A stretch of 64,000 bases of DNA from Trichuris trichiura (taxonomy: Eukaryota > Nematoda > Enoplea > Trichinellida > Trichuridae), in NCBI GenBank assembly GCA_037903355.1, contig JBAJFE010000026.1, forward strand, positions 7,192,001 to 7,256,000, in the 5' to 3' direction. The position numbers and the translations under genes are program-made. Positions 11,890 to 24,000 of this stretch are shown piece by piece. Positions within the stretch are counted from its first letter, which is position 1. The number at the start of each line of letters is the position of its first letter. Under the pieces are notes generated by a model that did not search any database, was not told the origin of the DNA, and saw only the letters and a list, made by a program, of their open reading frames with translations.

Positions 11890-14800
11890 GGTTAGTATTC
11901 ATCACAGCATTTAACCTGTTTGTAGCGTTGACATCAATGCCCATTCATTCGTGTCGTAATGTCCTTCCTGTAAATAATCTGTTCTTCATTTTTCTTTTTC
12001 TCCTTTTGTATATTCTATTTTTTTTCTTGAGCCTACTTCAAGCTTGCATCGCGTTACATTGGCGAACCATAAAAATGGCAGCTTCTTCCAAAGTGCCTCC
12101 ACTAAAGGAGATTGCATATAACGATGGGAAAGTACCGGCTGAGTATTTTTAAAAACTGACTAAAACCACGCCACGCTAGGCTTACGTAAGCTCTAAATTT
12201 GCATATGCAAATATTTTCATAATTTCGCAGATTTAGCTGCCTTTCGTTTCTTGACTTGTCCATTGTCCTCTTCAAGGTTATCGTCAGTTTGGGATAGTGT
12301 GAATGGACGAGTCGTGTTTTTGGATTATTTACGCTTCAATCTCTCTAATCTTGCCCTCTTCTTTTGTAGTTCCATAATAGATAGGCTAAGCTTAGAGAAC
12401 TTTCGGATGCGTATACATCCTCTTCCCTGTTCGCTTGAGTTTCTTGAAGATTTAAGCTTGCGATAAGCTTACTTCCGTATGCAATCTCTGTTTGTTGGTG
12501 GTCACTCACCTTTGGAAGAAGTTGTCTTTTTTGACGTCCACTCAGATATGATTATTTAAATGAGGTAAGTACAGAAGTACTCAGGAATGCCTGCTGGCAG
12601 TTCCTATGAGCACACCAGCCTTAGTCAGTGTCAAAACAAAAAAACTGACTACGTGGCGTAATATAACTAGCCGACGTTTGTGTATGCGCATTTTGTAAGA
12701 TATTACTATAGTAATATGTTTAAATATTTTTGCGCCTTTTTTAAATGTACGTTTGTCTGGCAGTGTTGTTGTTTAGCCCGCGTTGTTCTTATATGCCATT
12801 AGAAGGTGAGAAAAACACAATTAACGTAGTGCTTTGTCCATTGTACTTTTTGGACGGCAGCATGAATTAGAGGTGACAAATTTAGCTTTTATTAATTGAC
12901 GTGGTGATGGCTGGTGTGCATCTCATTAGTAAGGCGTATAAACGTTGGACATTTTTTCCGGGCAATGTCCGTTGGCGCTTTTGCTTTGGTGTCAATAACT
13001 TTTACTAATGGTTGTCTTGTTTCAAGATCTGGTCATTAACGGTCGTATAGTCTGCTCTCACAGTTCGGATGTTCTCCTCCTCGCATTCGGCCAACTTACT
13101 CTCCAGGATATGTTCTGTATATGTTTCTTCCTCCTTCTCTATTCTCTTGCTCTCACCACTAACCAGCCGCTCAAAAATGCCTTGCTATGCTGTTGCTGCT
13201 ACTGCTGCTGCTGCTGCTGCTTTGTTATTATAATATGCTAATTCATTAGCGTGCCTTGGTTTTGTGCAAACTTGCAAATTTGAATGTATCCGTTAGAAAA
13301 TTGTCCGCGTTTTTTAAAAACGCAGCTTACTCCGTTGCGTAACAACGATCATCGACGACCTCTTTTCTTTTTTCTCTCTCTTTCTCTGTTTCCATCGGTA
13401 CCAACTTTCTCATGGATACTGCTTGTACCTTTCTATTTGAATGGTCGACGGATGTTTAACAGTGTTTGCATAAATACGTCGACAAGCGGCTGTGCCAATG
13501 CAGAAATTATGACAGGCCGGTATTGCTCGCCGCTTCCGCGTGTACGTCATATTACCGTGCCAATGTGACTTTCGGTGCCAAACGGTTTGTATGTGCAACT
13601 TTTTTCGTCAAGTCGCACTGTTGCTGCCCTGCAGACATATGTTGTAGTTGCCAACTTTTAGTTTCTCAGGTTGTCCATATGTGAAGTGTCCTTAAAGTGT
13701 GGACGTACTTGCCGTTTCGCGACAACCTACTTTTCTCTATAAGAAAACTTCGGTCTTCCCGACTGAACTATTTTTTTTCCGTGATTATTGCCGAGCCCAC
13801 CTTTTATTCATTCGCGGATTGTTGTCATTGGACGTTTGTCGACTTTTCCCTCCTGTTTGCTTATTAAGCAGCAACGTCTGTCGATGGAATACTCGGTGGA
13901 AAAATAAAAGCATATCATTTGCTGTATCGTCATCTTTTTTTGCTTACATTACGCTTTCTTAGTTAGTCGTTGCTTATTGCATTGTTTTTTTGTGTTTCAA
14001 TCGTCGAAAAAATAGATACCAAAAAAATATGTGCATATTGTGGTATATTGTTTATGTTGTACTAGGCTAATTATTTTACGTTTTGAGATGTCTTTGCTGC
14101 CTGCTGTCATTTGACCATTACTGCGAAAATATACGTGAATATGAGAACAGGTACATAATGAAATAATAGTTCTCGTATTCACATCAGGTTTGGTATGTTT
14201 CATTCGTTTAACATATTGAAAAATTCCCAGAGCCCCCAAGGCACGTCTGGTCGCGTCCTCAGGATTTTCATAATAACCTATCATAGCTATGGGAACATTG
14301 TCGGCATGCTAACAGTTTAAAGAAAGCTTTAAGTCTAAGCCGTTGCAGGGGAGGTAAGGAGCAATGATATATTAGTATAACTTGATAGTAACTTAAGTTA
14401 AAAAGAAGACATCAGCTTGACGCTTAGAGCAGTAGCACGAAGCTCTCATGACATCTGTGAATAAATTCAAGCAAGGCGCCAATTATTGAAGTCGGTTTCT
14501 AGTGCTCGTTAAAGCTGTTACATTAATGTCCAAGTAAACTGACGCGCTACCAAAATAGCACTTTAAAACGCGCTAGCGTTGTGAAGCATTCTTCAACGTC
14601 AGCTCCTATCGCTACGCAGCCCATTTGTAAAGAGCATAATGTTCAGCAAACGCAAATGTGTACGCACTGGCATTCTTAATTCCATATATCCTATAGCTGG
14701 ATGCATTCTGATCATTTTCGTACTGCTGTGGTATGCATACAGGCAACACTGCGACGTTGGAAAATGTTATAAAAAACTTAAAGAGCCAATAACTGACGTA

Positions 14801-17800
14801 AGTGTACGTCTTTCCGTCGGATAAATGAGAAGTGTACAGTGTCACCCAAATTTGAAAAAGTGCATTTAACTTTATCAACAATTACGCGATTTAAAAAAGC
14901 TAAGCGAGTGTTTTAATTGGTAACGAAAAATGTTTTCTCTGTGCTTACGAAATGCGATTGTAGAATAATGCACAGGGTTGAGTTGCGTGAAAACGTTAAC
15001 ATAAATTTAGTATATCGCAAGATTAGCTCAAGTTTCGTGTTACTGACATGTTATATGTTTAAGTATTATTAATAGGTGGACTTTTTAATAAGCACAGTCC
15101 GTATTTAAAATTTAATGGGCATGTCTCGGCGGGAAAGTACCTTTATTCAATAAAGTAATCATCGTTCATGGTACCTGCACACACGCAGGGGGTGTACGGT
15201 ACCGCTATATGACTTAATATTATGATTACTAAAAAAAGCAAACTCCATGTGCGTTGTGAGCCAGCGTTTGTCTCTCACTTTCTCTCTCTTAGTCACGAAG
15301 CTCACACGCAGTTAGAAAAAGTTCAACGTAAATTTTCGGCGAATACGAGTATTGTAGCGTAATTATGCATCCAACTGCTCAGTCATAATGTCTACTTCAT
15401 AGCTACTATAGCGCGTATGTTGCTGCTTTGCCGCTATAAGTATTACGCAGCAGTTGTCGTCATCAGTGCTAACATTATAAAAGGGTTTTAAGAGGGAAAA
15501 GCAACGGTTTTAGCGACCATTAGCACGTCTATAAGAGACACAGAGAATGAGCGTATAATTATCTCTGCCAGGTTTAGTCATAATTTAAAAGTTTTATCAT
15601 GTTTTGTTCTATGCATTAAATTTCCTTCTACTCAGTAAGTCAAAACAATCTTAAAACGCTGAAAAAAATAAAACTTCGCTGCTGTTCTGTGCTAAGTAGC
15701 GAAGTCTACAATGATTTGGTTTGTACCCAACATACGCAAACGTTTCTTGTTGGTAGACTGTAAAATCTACCTACGCATCATTTATAAATACTCGATATTA
15801 AGTGCTGTAAGTCATACAAGATTTACTTAAAATAGAGGCGTTAAAGTGCGCATGTTACACGCAGATAATCTTCATTTCGTTTAACGATTTGAATAACCGT
15901 GCGCGGGAAAACATGGAATAAAACACCGCCCATACGTTGAGCATAATGCGCATGTTGCGCTGCGCAAAACAAGGGACATATATCTGAGCAAAAATTACTA
16001 AGTTGACCGACGCGGAAAAAGCAAAGCTAACGAACGTCATTTAGGTTTTGAATGCTGGTCTGCAAGCCACAATTCCGCAACCTTTGAAGGTACAGCATAG
16101 CAATTCTTGGAAGGGTCCTACTCAGATGTTGCACGTGAATACAAGTATAGATGCCATTGAAAAATACACGTTCACAATCGAAAATGATGATGCGCATGTT
16201 GTAACCTATGAAAGGAAAAAGTACGCTACCAGAAGTAACGCGTAAATAGGGAGCATTTACTACTACATTCAAAATGTTCCCGTAAAAATTGAAACTGTGC
16301 AATAGTATTAATAATGTCGCTAATCGTACGCATCAGTTTCGAAGCATCTTTTAATTGCTTGCCTGTTGACGCAACGAATTTCTGTTTTTACAATAAACCA
16401 CTAAGCGCGTAACTTGCTGCTCATACTTCAGCAGGGTGAATAAAAAATATTAGCATTCGATTTAACGATTTATTTGGCCTCAAGGCTACAAATGCTACAC
16501 AATCAACGGTCTTCAAGAGCGTAGTTCACCTATTCATTAGACAGAAGCTTGACGAACCGAAGCAAACGTAATCAGTTCGGTATCTTATCGGCTATAAGCC
16601 CCATAGTATTAGCATAAGTTCGCAGACTAGTAATAACCTACTTATCATTAATAAAAGAAATGCAGGAGCAATTTTTACTGTTGACTTTCACGGAGAAGCT
16701 ACATAACCAGCTTGGTAACATATTTAATGATTTCAAGCTCCATGAATCCATTGTATTGACTATGATAAAGCGCGAAAAAGAAAAAGGGGTCGTATTTACG
16801 TTTCACTAACGACAAATAACCGCAAGTAGCGGAAGTACTACTGTAATAGAGATGCACCGAATTTTTTTCTGTCTACTCAAGATTGAAATTAAGTCAAGGT
16901 AAGCGTTCAGGCCAAAGTAAACAGATAACGAACAAAACTTGCGTATGGGGTAACTGTTTCAATTGACTTCAAAAAAGCCGACTGTGCACAACAACAAAAT
17001 GCCAACGGAAGTGCGGAGTGTAAAGTAAACGCTTTAAAATATTGCTTCAAAGTAATCAAAGTCAGGCTGTTTCCTCCATGCACAGCTTTAAACTTCGAGG
17101 CCAAATTTACTGCAGTCGAGCACAACTGTACTCCTCTTGTAATCCACATCTTTGGATCGCATACATAAAGCAAAGAAGTACTAATTTTTCCTGCGTCGAT
17201 AAAGTTACGTTTTTCATATAAACAGCTGACAGAGTTCCTCGTAATCCTCTTTGTGAAGCTCAGTTTTATCTTCCGAAAAAGGTCGTTACGGAATTGAACA
17301 CGAAAGGGAACTACCCAGACGATATAAAAGGTAAGACAATACAAACAAAAAAGTCGTTGACGAATACGTGCTACATTACGGCTCATAGATGCGTAGGCGG
17401 ACAGTAGGGAACTTGAGAAAAGTTCAGCATATCATACAGCTGAATCGCGTTAAGCTATACCGCTAAAATATACTACTTAAAGGCTTGGATTAATATACGC
17501 AGTTTGAAGTCAACAAAGAACGTTCTGTTTATCTTGCCAACATCCTTGTTGACATCCCTTACAACCAAGTCTTGATTCGACTTGCCGTTTGGTTTTACCG
17601 TTGACGCACTATCAACTAAAAAAAGTTTCGACGGAAAATTATGTCAATATTTGCTTAATGTTGGATGTAGTTGCCGCGCTGAGTTCGGTATCTAGTTAAC
17701 AAATAGACGCAAAAACTTTTTATCGATGCGTAAAATTTATTTGCGTTAGAACGCCTTTAGAAATTTTAATCTTCATTTGGAGGAAGAAAAAAGCTCGTGG

Positions 17801-18042
17801 AAAATTCTTTTTCTTCAATCTCTAGAGTAGCTACAGTGTAATTGATTCGCAAGTGTGTATACCTTAGAGATCAGCAAGTCGGTATACTGTAATTGTGCTT
17901 GCTGCGGTCTGTTCGGGTCGCGCTGCAAGGATTCGTTATTTTCGCGCACTGGTTGCAGTTTTACCAAAGCGTTTTCTGATGTTGAACCTTTATTTAGATC
18001 GCTTGCTTGTTCCGACCGTAGCATCGTGCATCCAGATCAGAA
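11890..18042. other. Gene-poor 6 kb interval with unplaced minus-strand coding candidates
   Basis: No recognisable gene. Points of note: a minus-strand stretch (about 14310-14190) after a CTGTTAG acceptor reads ADNVPIAMIGYYENPED, then TRRALGALGIFQYV, which looks coding but has no family I know. Minus-strand open frames at 14612-14881, 15855-16040, 16027-16302 and 16907-17386 (159 codons) contain hydrophobic segments and could be exons of a divergent membrane protein, but I could not join them in phase. A (TGC)n run is at 13190-13220. Confidence 0.3.
14190..14310 (-). CDS. Possible isolated coding exon, unidentified
   Basis: On the minus strand, after CTGTTAG, an open frame reads HADNVPIAMIGYYENPED and continues with ATRRALGALGIFQYVKRM, ending near a possible GAT|GTGAAT donor. 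Composition looks like real coding sequence, but I recognise no family and found no flanking exon that joins in phase. Treat as a lead only. Confidence 0.18.
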
Positions 18043-21000
18043 ATGGACCAGAGTTCGTTCAGGCCACCCGTTAAGCTGCCTATAGCGCGTTCAGTACAGA
18101 ACGGTGCACCTTTGGCCATGTCTCATGCTGTTCCAACTCCAAGCATGCCGGTTCTTGTTGGGCCACACCAGCCTTTGCGGTCGGCATTTCTCTCACAGTT
18201 TCCATCCCTGACGTCATCAATAGCGCCGGTCCATTTGATAAGACCAAGTAGTCTTTACATGCCGCAGATACCGGCCGCCCAAACGCTGGGTGTCCTTCGA
18301 CCATTTAAGACCAGCGGTAACTCGACTACCAACCGCCTTGGATATTTTCAACAAGTTCCGTCGAGGTAAGAGTTTTGATAATTACATTTTACAGATCCTA
18401 TGCAACAGTGATTTTTGACTTAAAGCATTACTGAAGGGTCGTTATTTCGCGATGACAATGAGACAGATAAACAATTTTAAAAAGCAGCAGTAATAAAAAG
18501 CACAGCGCAACTTCTTAAGACTCGTCTAGCCCAGTAGAAGGTGAAAGGGTGAGCTTAGTGGGACGATTCGAGGATGCAAAAAGTTGGGGACTTGTCGGTT
18601 GTGCGGCCTACCGTATGAGTAATGCAGGTTCATTTCTGTTAAACCCACAGTCGTCCTGGTTTGCCTTTACTGGCGAGCGCGCCGGTTATCCCTTGCAACC
18701 CTCGCTCAAACCTATACCAAAATGTAAGCTTTATGTTTAGTCTTAGCTTTGGGAAAAGGGATAACAGGATAGCCAGAAAAGCTACAGTATGACTGACGTA
18801 GGCGTCAAGTACAGAAATCCGAGCTAATATACTGCGTTGACTTTCCAAGATGGACGTTTAAAAACGTTTCAGCATTAATTCAAACCCGTTAATTCCGAGA
18901 GGCCCACAACTGGCGCCGTCAGCTTTTATGGCCGGTTCAGGTGGTCAGGCGGCTAGTGCGTTGCCAGCTCCGGACGCGATGGGCTATTTGGAACAGGTGA
19001 AAATGCAGTTTGCTGCCAAACCGCAGGTTTACAACGAATTCTTGGAAACAATGAAGAACTTTAAGGATCAAAGGTACAGCCGGCAAGCTGACCATCCGCC
19101 TATCGGCTCTTTGCTTTTTTAAGATTGGACTTATTGGGAGTTGTAAAACGCATCGGAGCACTGTTTTTCGGCTTCACTCATTTAATCAATGGCTTTAACA
19201 CATTTATGCCTCACGGCTATCGTCTCGACGTGTCAAACGATAAAGCTGAACGAATCGTCGTCCATTCGGCAACTGGCAAAATGCACTCGTTCAGCGAGGT
19301 TTAATTGTCCTTATAGTTGTCGGACAAGGCGATCAATGGAATATTTCTAGAATGACTTGTTGGAAGAGCGTCAGTCCTCGAAAATACGTAATCTCGAACC
19401 ATCCGTCGTGTACAAGCCATCGGTAAAAGACCAATCAGCAGAGAACACCTTTATGCCGCCCGAATCGAGCTCGGCAATAGCGTACGTAAACAAAATCAAG
19501 GTAGGTACTCCGCCGCAATCACTTGTAAAGTAAAATTTAGCGAAGCTATCGCTCGCGGTAACTGTTTTCCATAAGGTGAAGATAATGTTTTCAAAATGAT
19601 GGCAGCAGAAAGCCCGTCACGCGCTGACAACTAATCAGGAAAGTTTCGAAAGCCAAGTTCGAATAACAGTTTGTATTCGACTATGGGCGAGGGCTAAAAT
19701 CTTAAACATAAAGGAAGCTTTAGGGATTTGTCTACAGTAACCCAACCCTAATTTAATGATGTGCAGGTTAAAATAACTCGGGTACTTCTATAAATTTGTT
19801 TAGCACGCTTTGTGGATTTAAGTTCTATGCGTTGTCTCTTGTTATAGTAGCGCGCGTAGTCTAAAAATGCTAAACACGATCAACTTAGTCGAATAAGCTT
19901 CCCTTTATTAATGTCTCGATTGCGTTATTCATTGCAGTTATAAATCGCCTGTTGGAAGATAACGCAGGCGGTTTTCGATTCAAAATTGTGCTTATGTTCT
20001 CAGCCTTGTTCATTCGCAATGAGTTCACAAGTTGCTAATATTTATTAAACAATTGTTATGGCGGTAATAAATGATCGGCTATACGCGGAAAAAGTTCGAA
20101 ATCGCTATGCATTGGAAAAATATCCGTAGACCCTTTCCTGCAGGCGATGTAGTCGAAGCGCAAGCTCGCGTCTAGCCTCAGTTTAATGCTTAGCTTTCGC
20201 CCACGTCACTAATAAGTAACAGTATTCGTGTCAACAAGCAGGTAAGGGTACGCCGCTGTTAAAATGCCCCTAAAATAATTGAAAGAACCAATAAGTGGCA
20301 ATGTTACATAGTTTCATAGTAGATCTTCAGATTCACGGGTTTGGCCTGTTGGATGTATCTGTAAGTAAACTTCAAAATGCCCTACCAACGGATGGATGAG
20401 CAAATTGTAAGAGAAAATACAGAACAATTTGTATACCGTACGTTTCGGAACTGCTCGTGTTCCGTCGTCAGCAGTGTTGGGGAGAAGGTGTTTATTCGGT
20501 AAGGGGTTTATATAGCGCATGGGTACAATGGGTGTTTGATTAGTTGGGTAGGGCGCAGCATTGGAATTTATTAATCGGCGCAGCCCATACTTCACTAACC
20601 TCCACGCCATTGTCGCGATTGATAGTGGAGTTGCTCTGGATGTACAGAGCCTCCTTAATACGCCTAAGATGTAATAAGTTTTCGTGGCATATGATCTTCG
20701 GGTGCGGGTCGAGTGTGCACCGAGATGCGTGCTCAACGATCACTGAGGCACTTATCGCGTTCTCCATGGCTTTTCGAGGGTCCGTTGTCGGTGGACGCCC
20801 TCGGCCGGTGGCCTGTACCCCATTGAGTCTTCGTTCGGCGTTCTTGTATGTCAACACATTCTTCATGTGTTGGCCGAATCTCTTAAGTAAAGTGTTGCCC
20901 GTTTCTCCTATGTAGGAGGCGTTGCAACCACACTTTATTTGGTAAATGACACCAGGGTCTGCTGTCAAAAGGAACCTTGATCTTGTCATTTCTCACAATC

Positions 21001-24000
21001 GAACAAAGATTACATGAACTTTTAAATCTTACGTTGAAATTTAAGGAGCGCCCCAGTCTCCTAATCCGTTCACTTAAACCACTGTAGTAGGGAAGGAGCA
21101 GCACCGGGCGTTGTTGGTTATCAGGCGGGGACGGTGATGAAGGTTTATTTTGTTGGCACTGTTTAATAATGGAATTGATGAATTTACTGGGGTATCCGTT
21201 ACTGCATAATGTGTTATAAATGTGTCTTAATTCTGTGTTTAAATATTCGGGGTCACAAACCGTTAGGGCCCTGTCAACCATCCCTTTAACTATACCTCTT
21301 TTAACTGAAATAGGGTGATGAGAAGAAAAGTTTAGGTGCCGGTCCGAGTGGGTGGGTTTCCTATAAACTGTTGTTTTTAACTTATTCCCTTGTTTAATGA
21401 CTAAGACATCTAGAAAAGGGAGTTTACAATTATTTTCCTTCTCAATGGTTAGCGTTATCTGGTTGGGGAAGAGACTATTCAGGTGTTCCAAGAGAGTTTC
21501 TTCACTGCCTGATTTTATGATGGCAAAGATGTCGTCTACATATCTTTTGAAAAGGATAGGAGGGGCACAGTCTTGCAGAGTGCTGAAGGCTTTTTCTTCG
21601 AGATGTTCCATGAAGATCTCCGCAAGTATGGGGGAGAGTGGACTGCCCATAGGCGCACCGTCCTTTTGTGAGAAGAAACTATCCTGGAATCTGAAGTAGT
21701 TGCCCTCGCGCATGCAGAACGACACTAATTTAACTATGTGGGTGGGGTTTAATTTCGTCCTCTGCAAGATGGTGTCGTCCGCATCTAACAGAGTTTGAAG
21801 CAAGTTGATGGTATATTTTATGGGAACGCTTGTGAAAAGGTCTTTTACATCGTAACTGACCATGATGTCACCGGGCTGCATTTTTATGTCTTTTAGTGTG
21901 GAACAAAATTCTTTACAATTTTTAACATTGGACTCACGTTTACCGGTTAGGGGTTGGATTATAGTTTTTAGATATGAACAAAGTCTTGAGGTGACACTAT
22001 TAATGCTGGAGACAACTGGTCTTAGAGGGACCCCTGGTTTGTGGATTTTGGGAAGGCCGTAAAGTTCAGGGCACCTAGTGTTACTGATGTATGAGAGACT
22101 ACGGTTTATTTTAGAAATAATTGGGTCTTGGGGTTCATTGGCGAAGGAGTCTAACATATTTTGCAAAAGTTTTCGGGTCTTATCGGTCGGGTCTTGTTTT
22201 ATGGGACGGTAAACGGGGTTGCTGAGGAGCTCATTTATCTTTTGTGTGTAGATGTTCCTATCCAGTATAACAACCGTATTACCTTTGTCAGCCTTCGTAA
22301 TCACAATGTCCGTTCTAGATTTTAGACTTTTAATGATCCCCCGTTCTGAACTGCTTAGGTTTGGGGTCGGACGATTGTTGTTGCGCAATACTAGGCTGGA
22401 GATGTGACCTTTAATTTCTTTAGCCACCTTAGGATCGGTTTGCGCGAGACCGTACTCCGTGGAGGCAATTATATCTAAAATCGGGGGGTTCTTAGGAGTG
22501 GGAACGAAATTTAAACCTTTGCCTAAAACTGTTTTCTCATTGTCGTTTAGAACAAGGGAGCTGAGGTTAACGATAGTTTTATCTGTGTTATTGAGTGAAG
22601 ATGATGGACGCGCTTGCTTATTGTTGGACCTACGGAACTCCCAGGAGCGGGAACAGTATAGGGATTGGAACTTTTTGTCTAGAAGGGCTGTTTGGTTTAT
22701 TTTTATTAGGGAACTAGTATTTTTAATGTGGAATCTCAGTTGGACGAGAAGGTCCGGTCTTAGAGAGTCAGAAAGGAATACGGTATACAAATTGTTCTGT
22801 ATTTTCTCTTACAATTTGCTCATCCATCCGTTGGTAGGGCATTTTGAAGTTTACTTACAGATACATCCAACAGGCCAAACCCGTGAATCTGAAGATCTAC
22901 TATGAAACTATTCAAGCCTGTTAAAAGACATCCTGTCTTTCGAAAAATGTTACATAGTTTGTGTTTTGGGGATAAAGCCCCTTTTTCGTTTACCAAAATT
23001 CGCGAAGTCTTCCGAATACTGACGTTCCTTTTGTTCAACGTTTTATTTTTAAAGGAAGGGCAATGAGTTGATAAACGACTAATACAGTATTAGATGCTAT
23101 TTTTGAAGAGACGTTGATGACTTGAAAAGTTTATAAGCACTTACGTTGTTTTAAGATTCGTTTCCAAAATAATCCGGAAGTGTATCAACGATTTTTGGAT
23201 ATTCTGCAAGCGTACCAAAAGGAGCAACTGGAAAAACCCACTAACAGCAGCGGTCGATCATCGGAGGCTGATGCGCAGGTTTTCAGCCAAGTGGCACAGC
23301 TATTTGCTAATGACAAAGACTTGTTGGAAGAGTTCAGTCAATTCTTACCGGATGCTCCATTAATGCAATTGGAGAAGCCAAGTCCGTCGGTGGTTGCTGC
23401 TACTAGTACGACAACTAGTATGACTACAACAACAACAACTACTACTACTACTAGTAGTAGCAGCAGTAGTAGCAAAGAAACGGCCGAATCAGTTAACGCG
23501 ACGGTCACTGACAATGGCGAAAAAGTTGCTCCATTGAGTTCAGAATCAACACCCGCGACCGGTGAAGGTGACGGCGACTTGAAAGAGCAGCCTTTGCGCT
23601 CTGCTCGACGAAAAAGGAAATGTCCCGCCGCTGCACCACCGGTACCGTACAGCGAAACCATAATGACGCGAAAGCGCACAAGAAGTGCAGCGGCTCAATT
23701 GGCGCGACAAAATGCGGCTTTGGTAAGCGGTTCGAAACTATGAGCCCCGCGAACATTGTAGTAATCGACGGAAGTAAGAATGGAATTTAGGTAGATTTCT
23801 GCAAAAATGCCGTTCACTTTTTCCCGCCTTTGTTGGCAAGCATGTTGACCATGCTATTATGCTTGCATCTAAGCCTAAGCCGCAGTGTAGTCTTTATTTT
23901 TGGGTAAAGGCTTATGTAAGGGCAGGACAAGATGGCCAGCAAAGCTACAGTAAAACGGTGGAGGTTGCAGTAGGTTTTTGCTGCCGGCAGGCGCAAAAGC

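Larger units (their letters stand above)
20301..22960 (-). mobile_element. Penelope-like retroelement with inverted terminal copies and 14-bp flanking duplication
   Basis: The element lies antisense to SIN3 in its PAH2 intron. It has an RT gene, a GIY-YIG endonuclease domain and inverted copies of a roughly 130-bp end (20311-20440 and 22779-22909). The 14-mer ATGTTACATAGTTT occurs directly at both flanks (20301-20314 and 22947-22960), as expected for a target-site duplication. About 37 nt of non-repeated sequence sits between the right inverted copy and the right duplication. Penelope-like elements characteristically combine this RT with GIY-YIG and complex pseudo-LTR ends. Confidence 0.88.
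19501..23155 (+). other. SIN3 intron splitting PAH2, host of a Penelope-like element
   Basis: Runs from AAG|GTAGGT to GTTTTAAG|ATT, in phase 0. The 20301-22960 portion is the inserted element with its target duplications. The remaining about 1 kb is AT-rich unique sequence in which I see nothing else. Confidence 0.85.

Noticed and set aside
16907..17386. 159-codon minus-strand frame as a stand-alone gene
   Set aside because: No start context, no recognisable domain and no phase-compatible neighbour; kept only as a lead.
20544..20915. 123-codon plus-strand frame
   Set aside because: Antisense of the GIY-YIG endonuclease domain.
23338..23679. 113-codon minus-strand frame rich in Leu/Val
   Set aside because: Antisense translation of the Thr/Ser repeat of SIN3.
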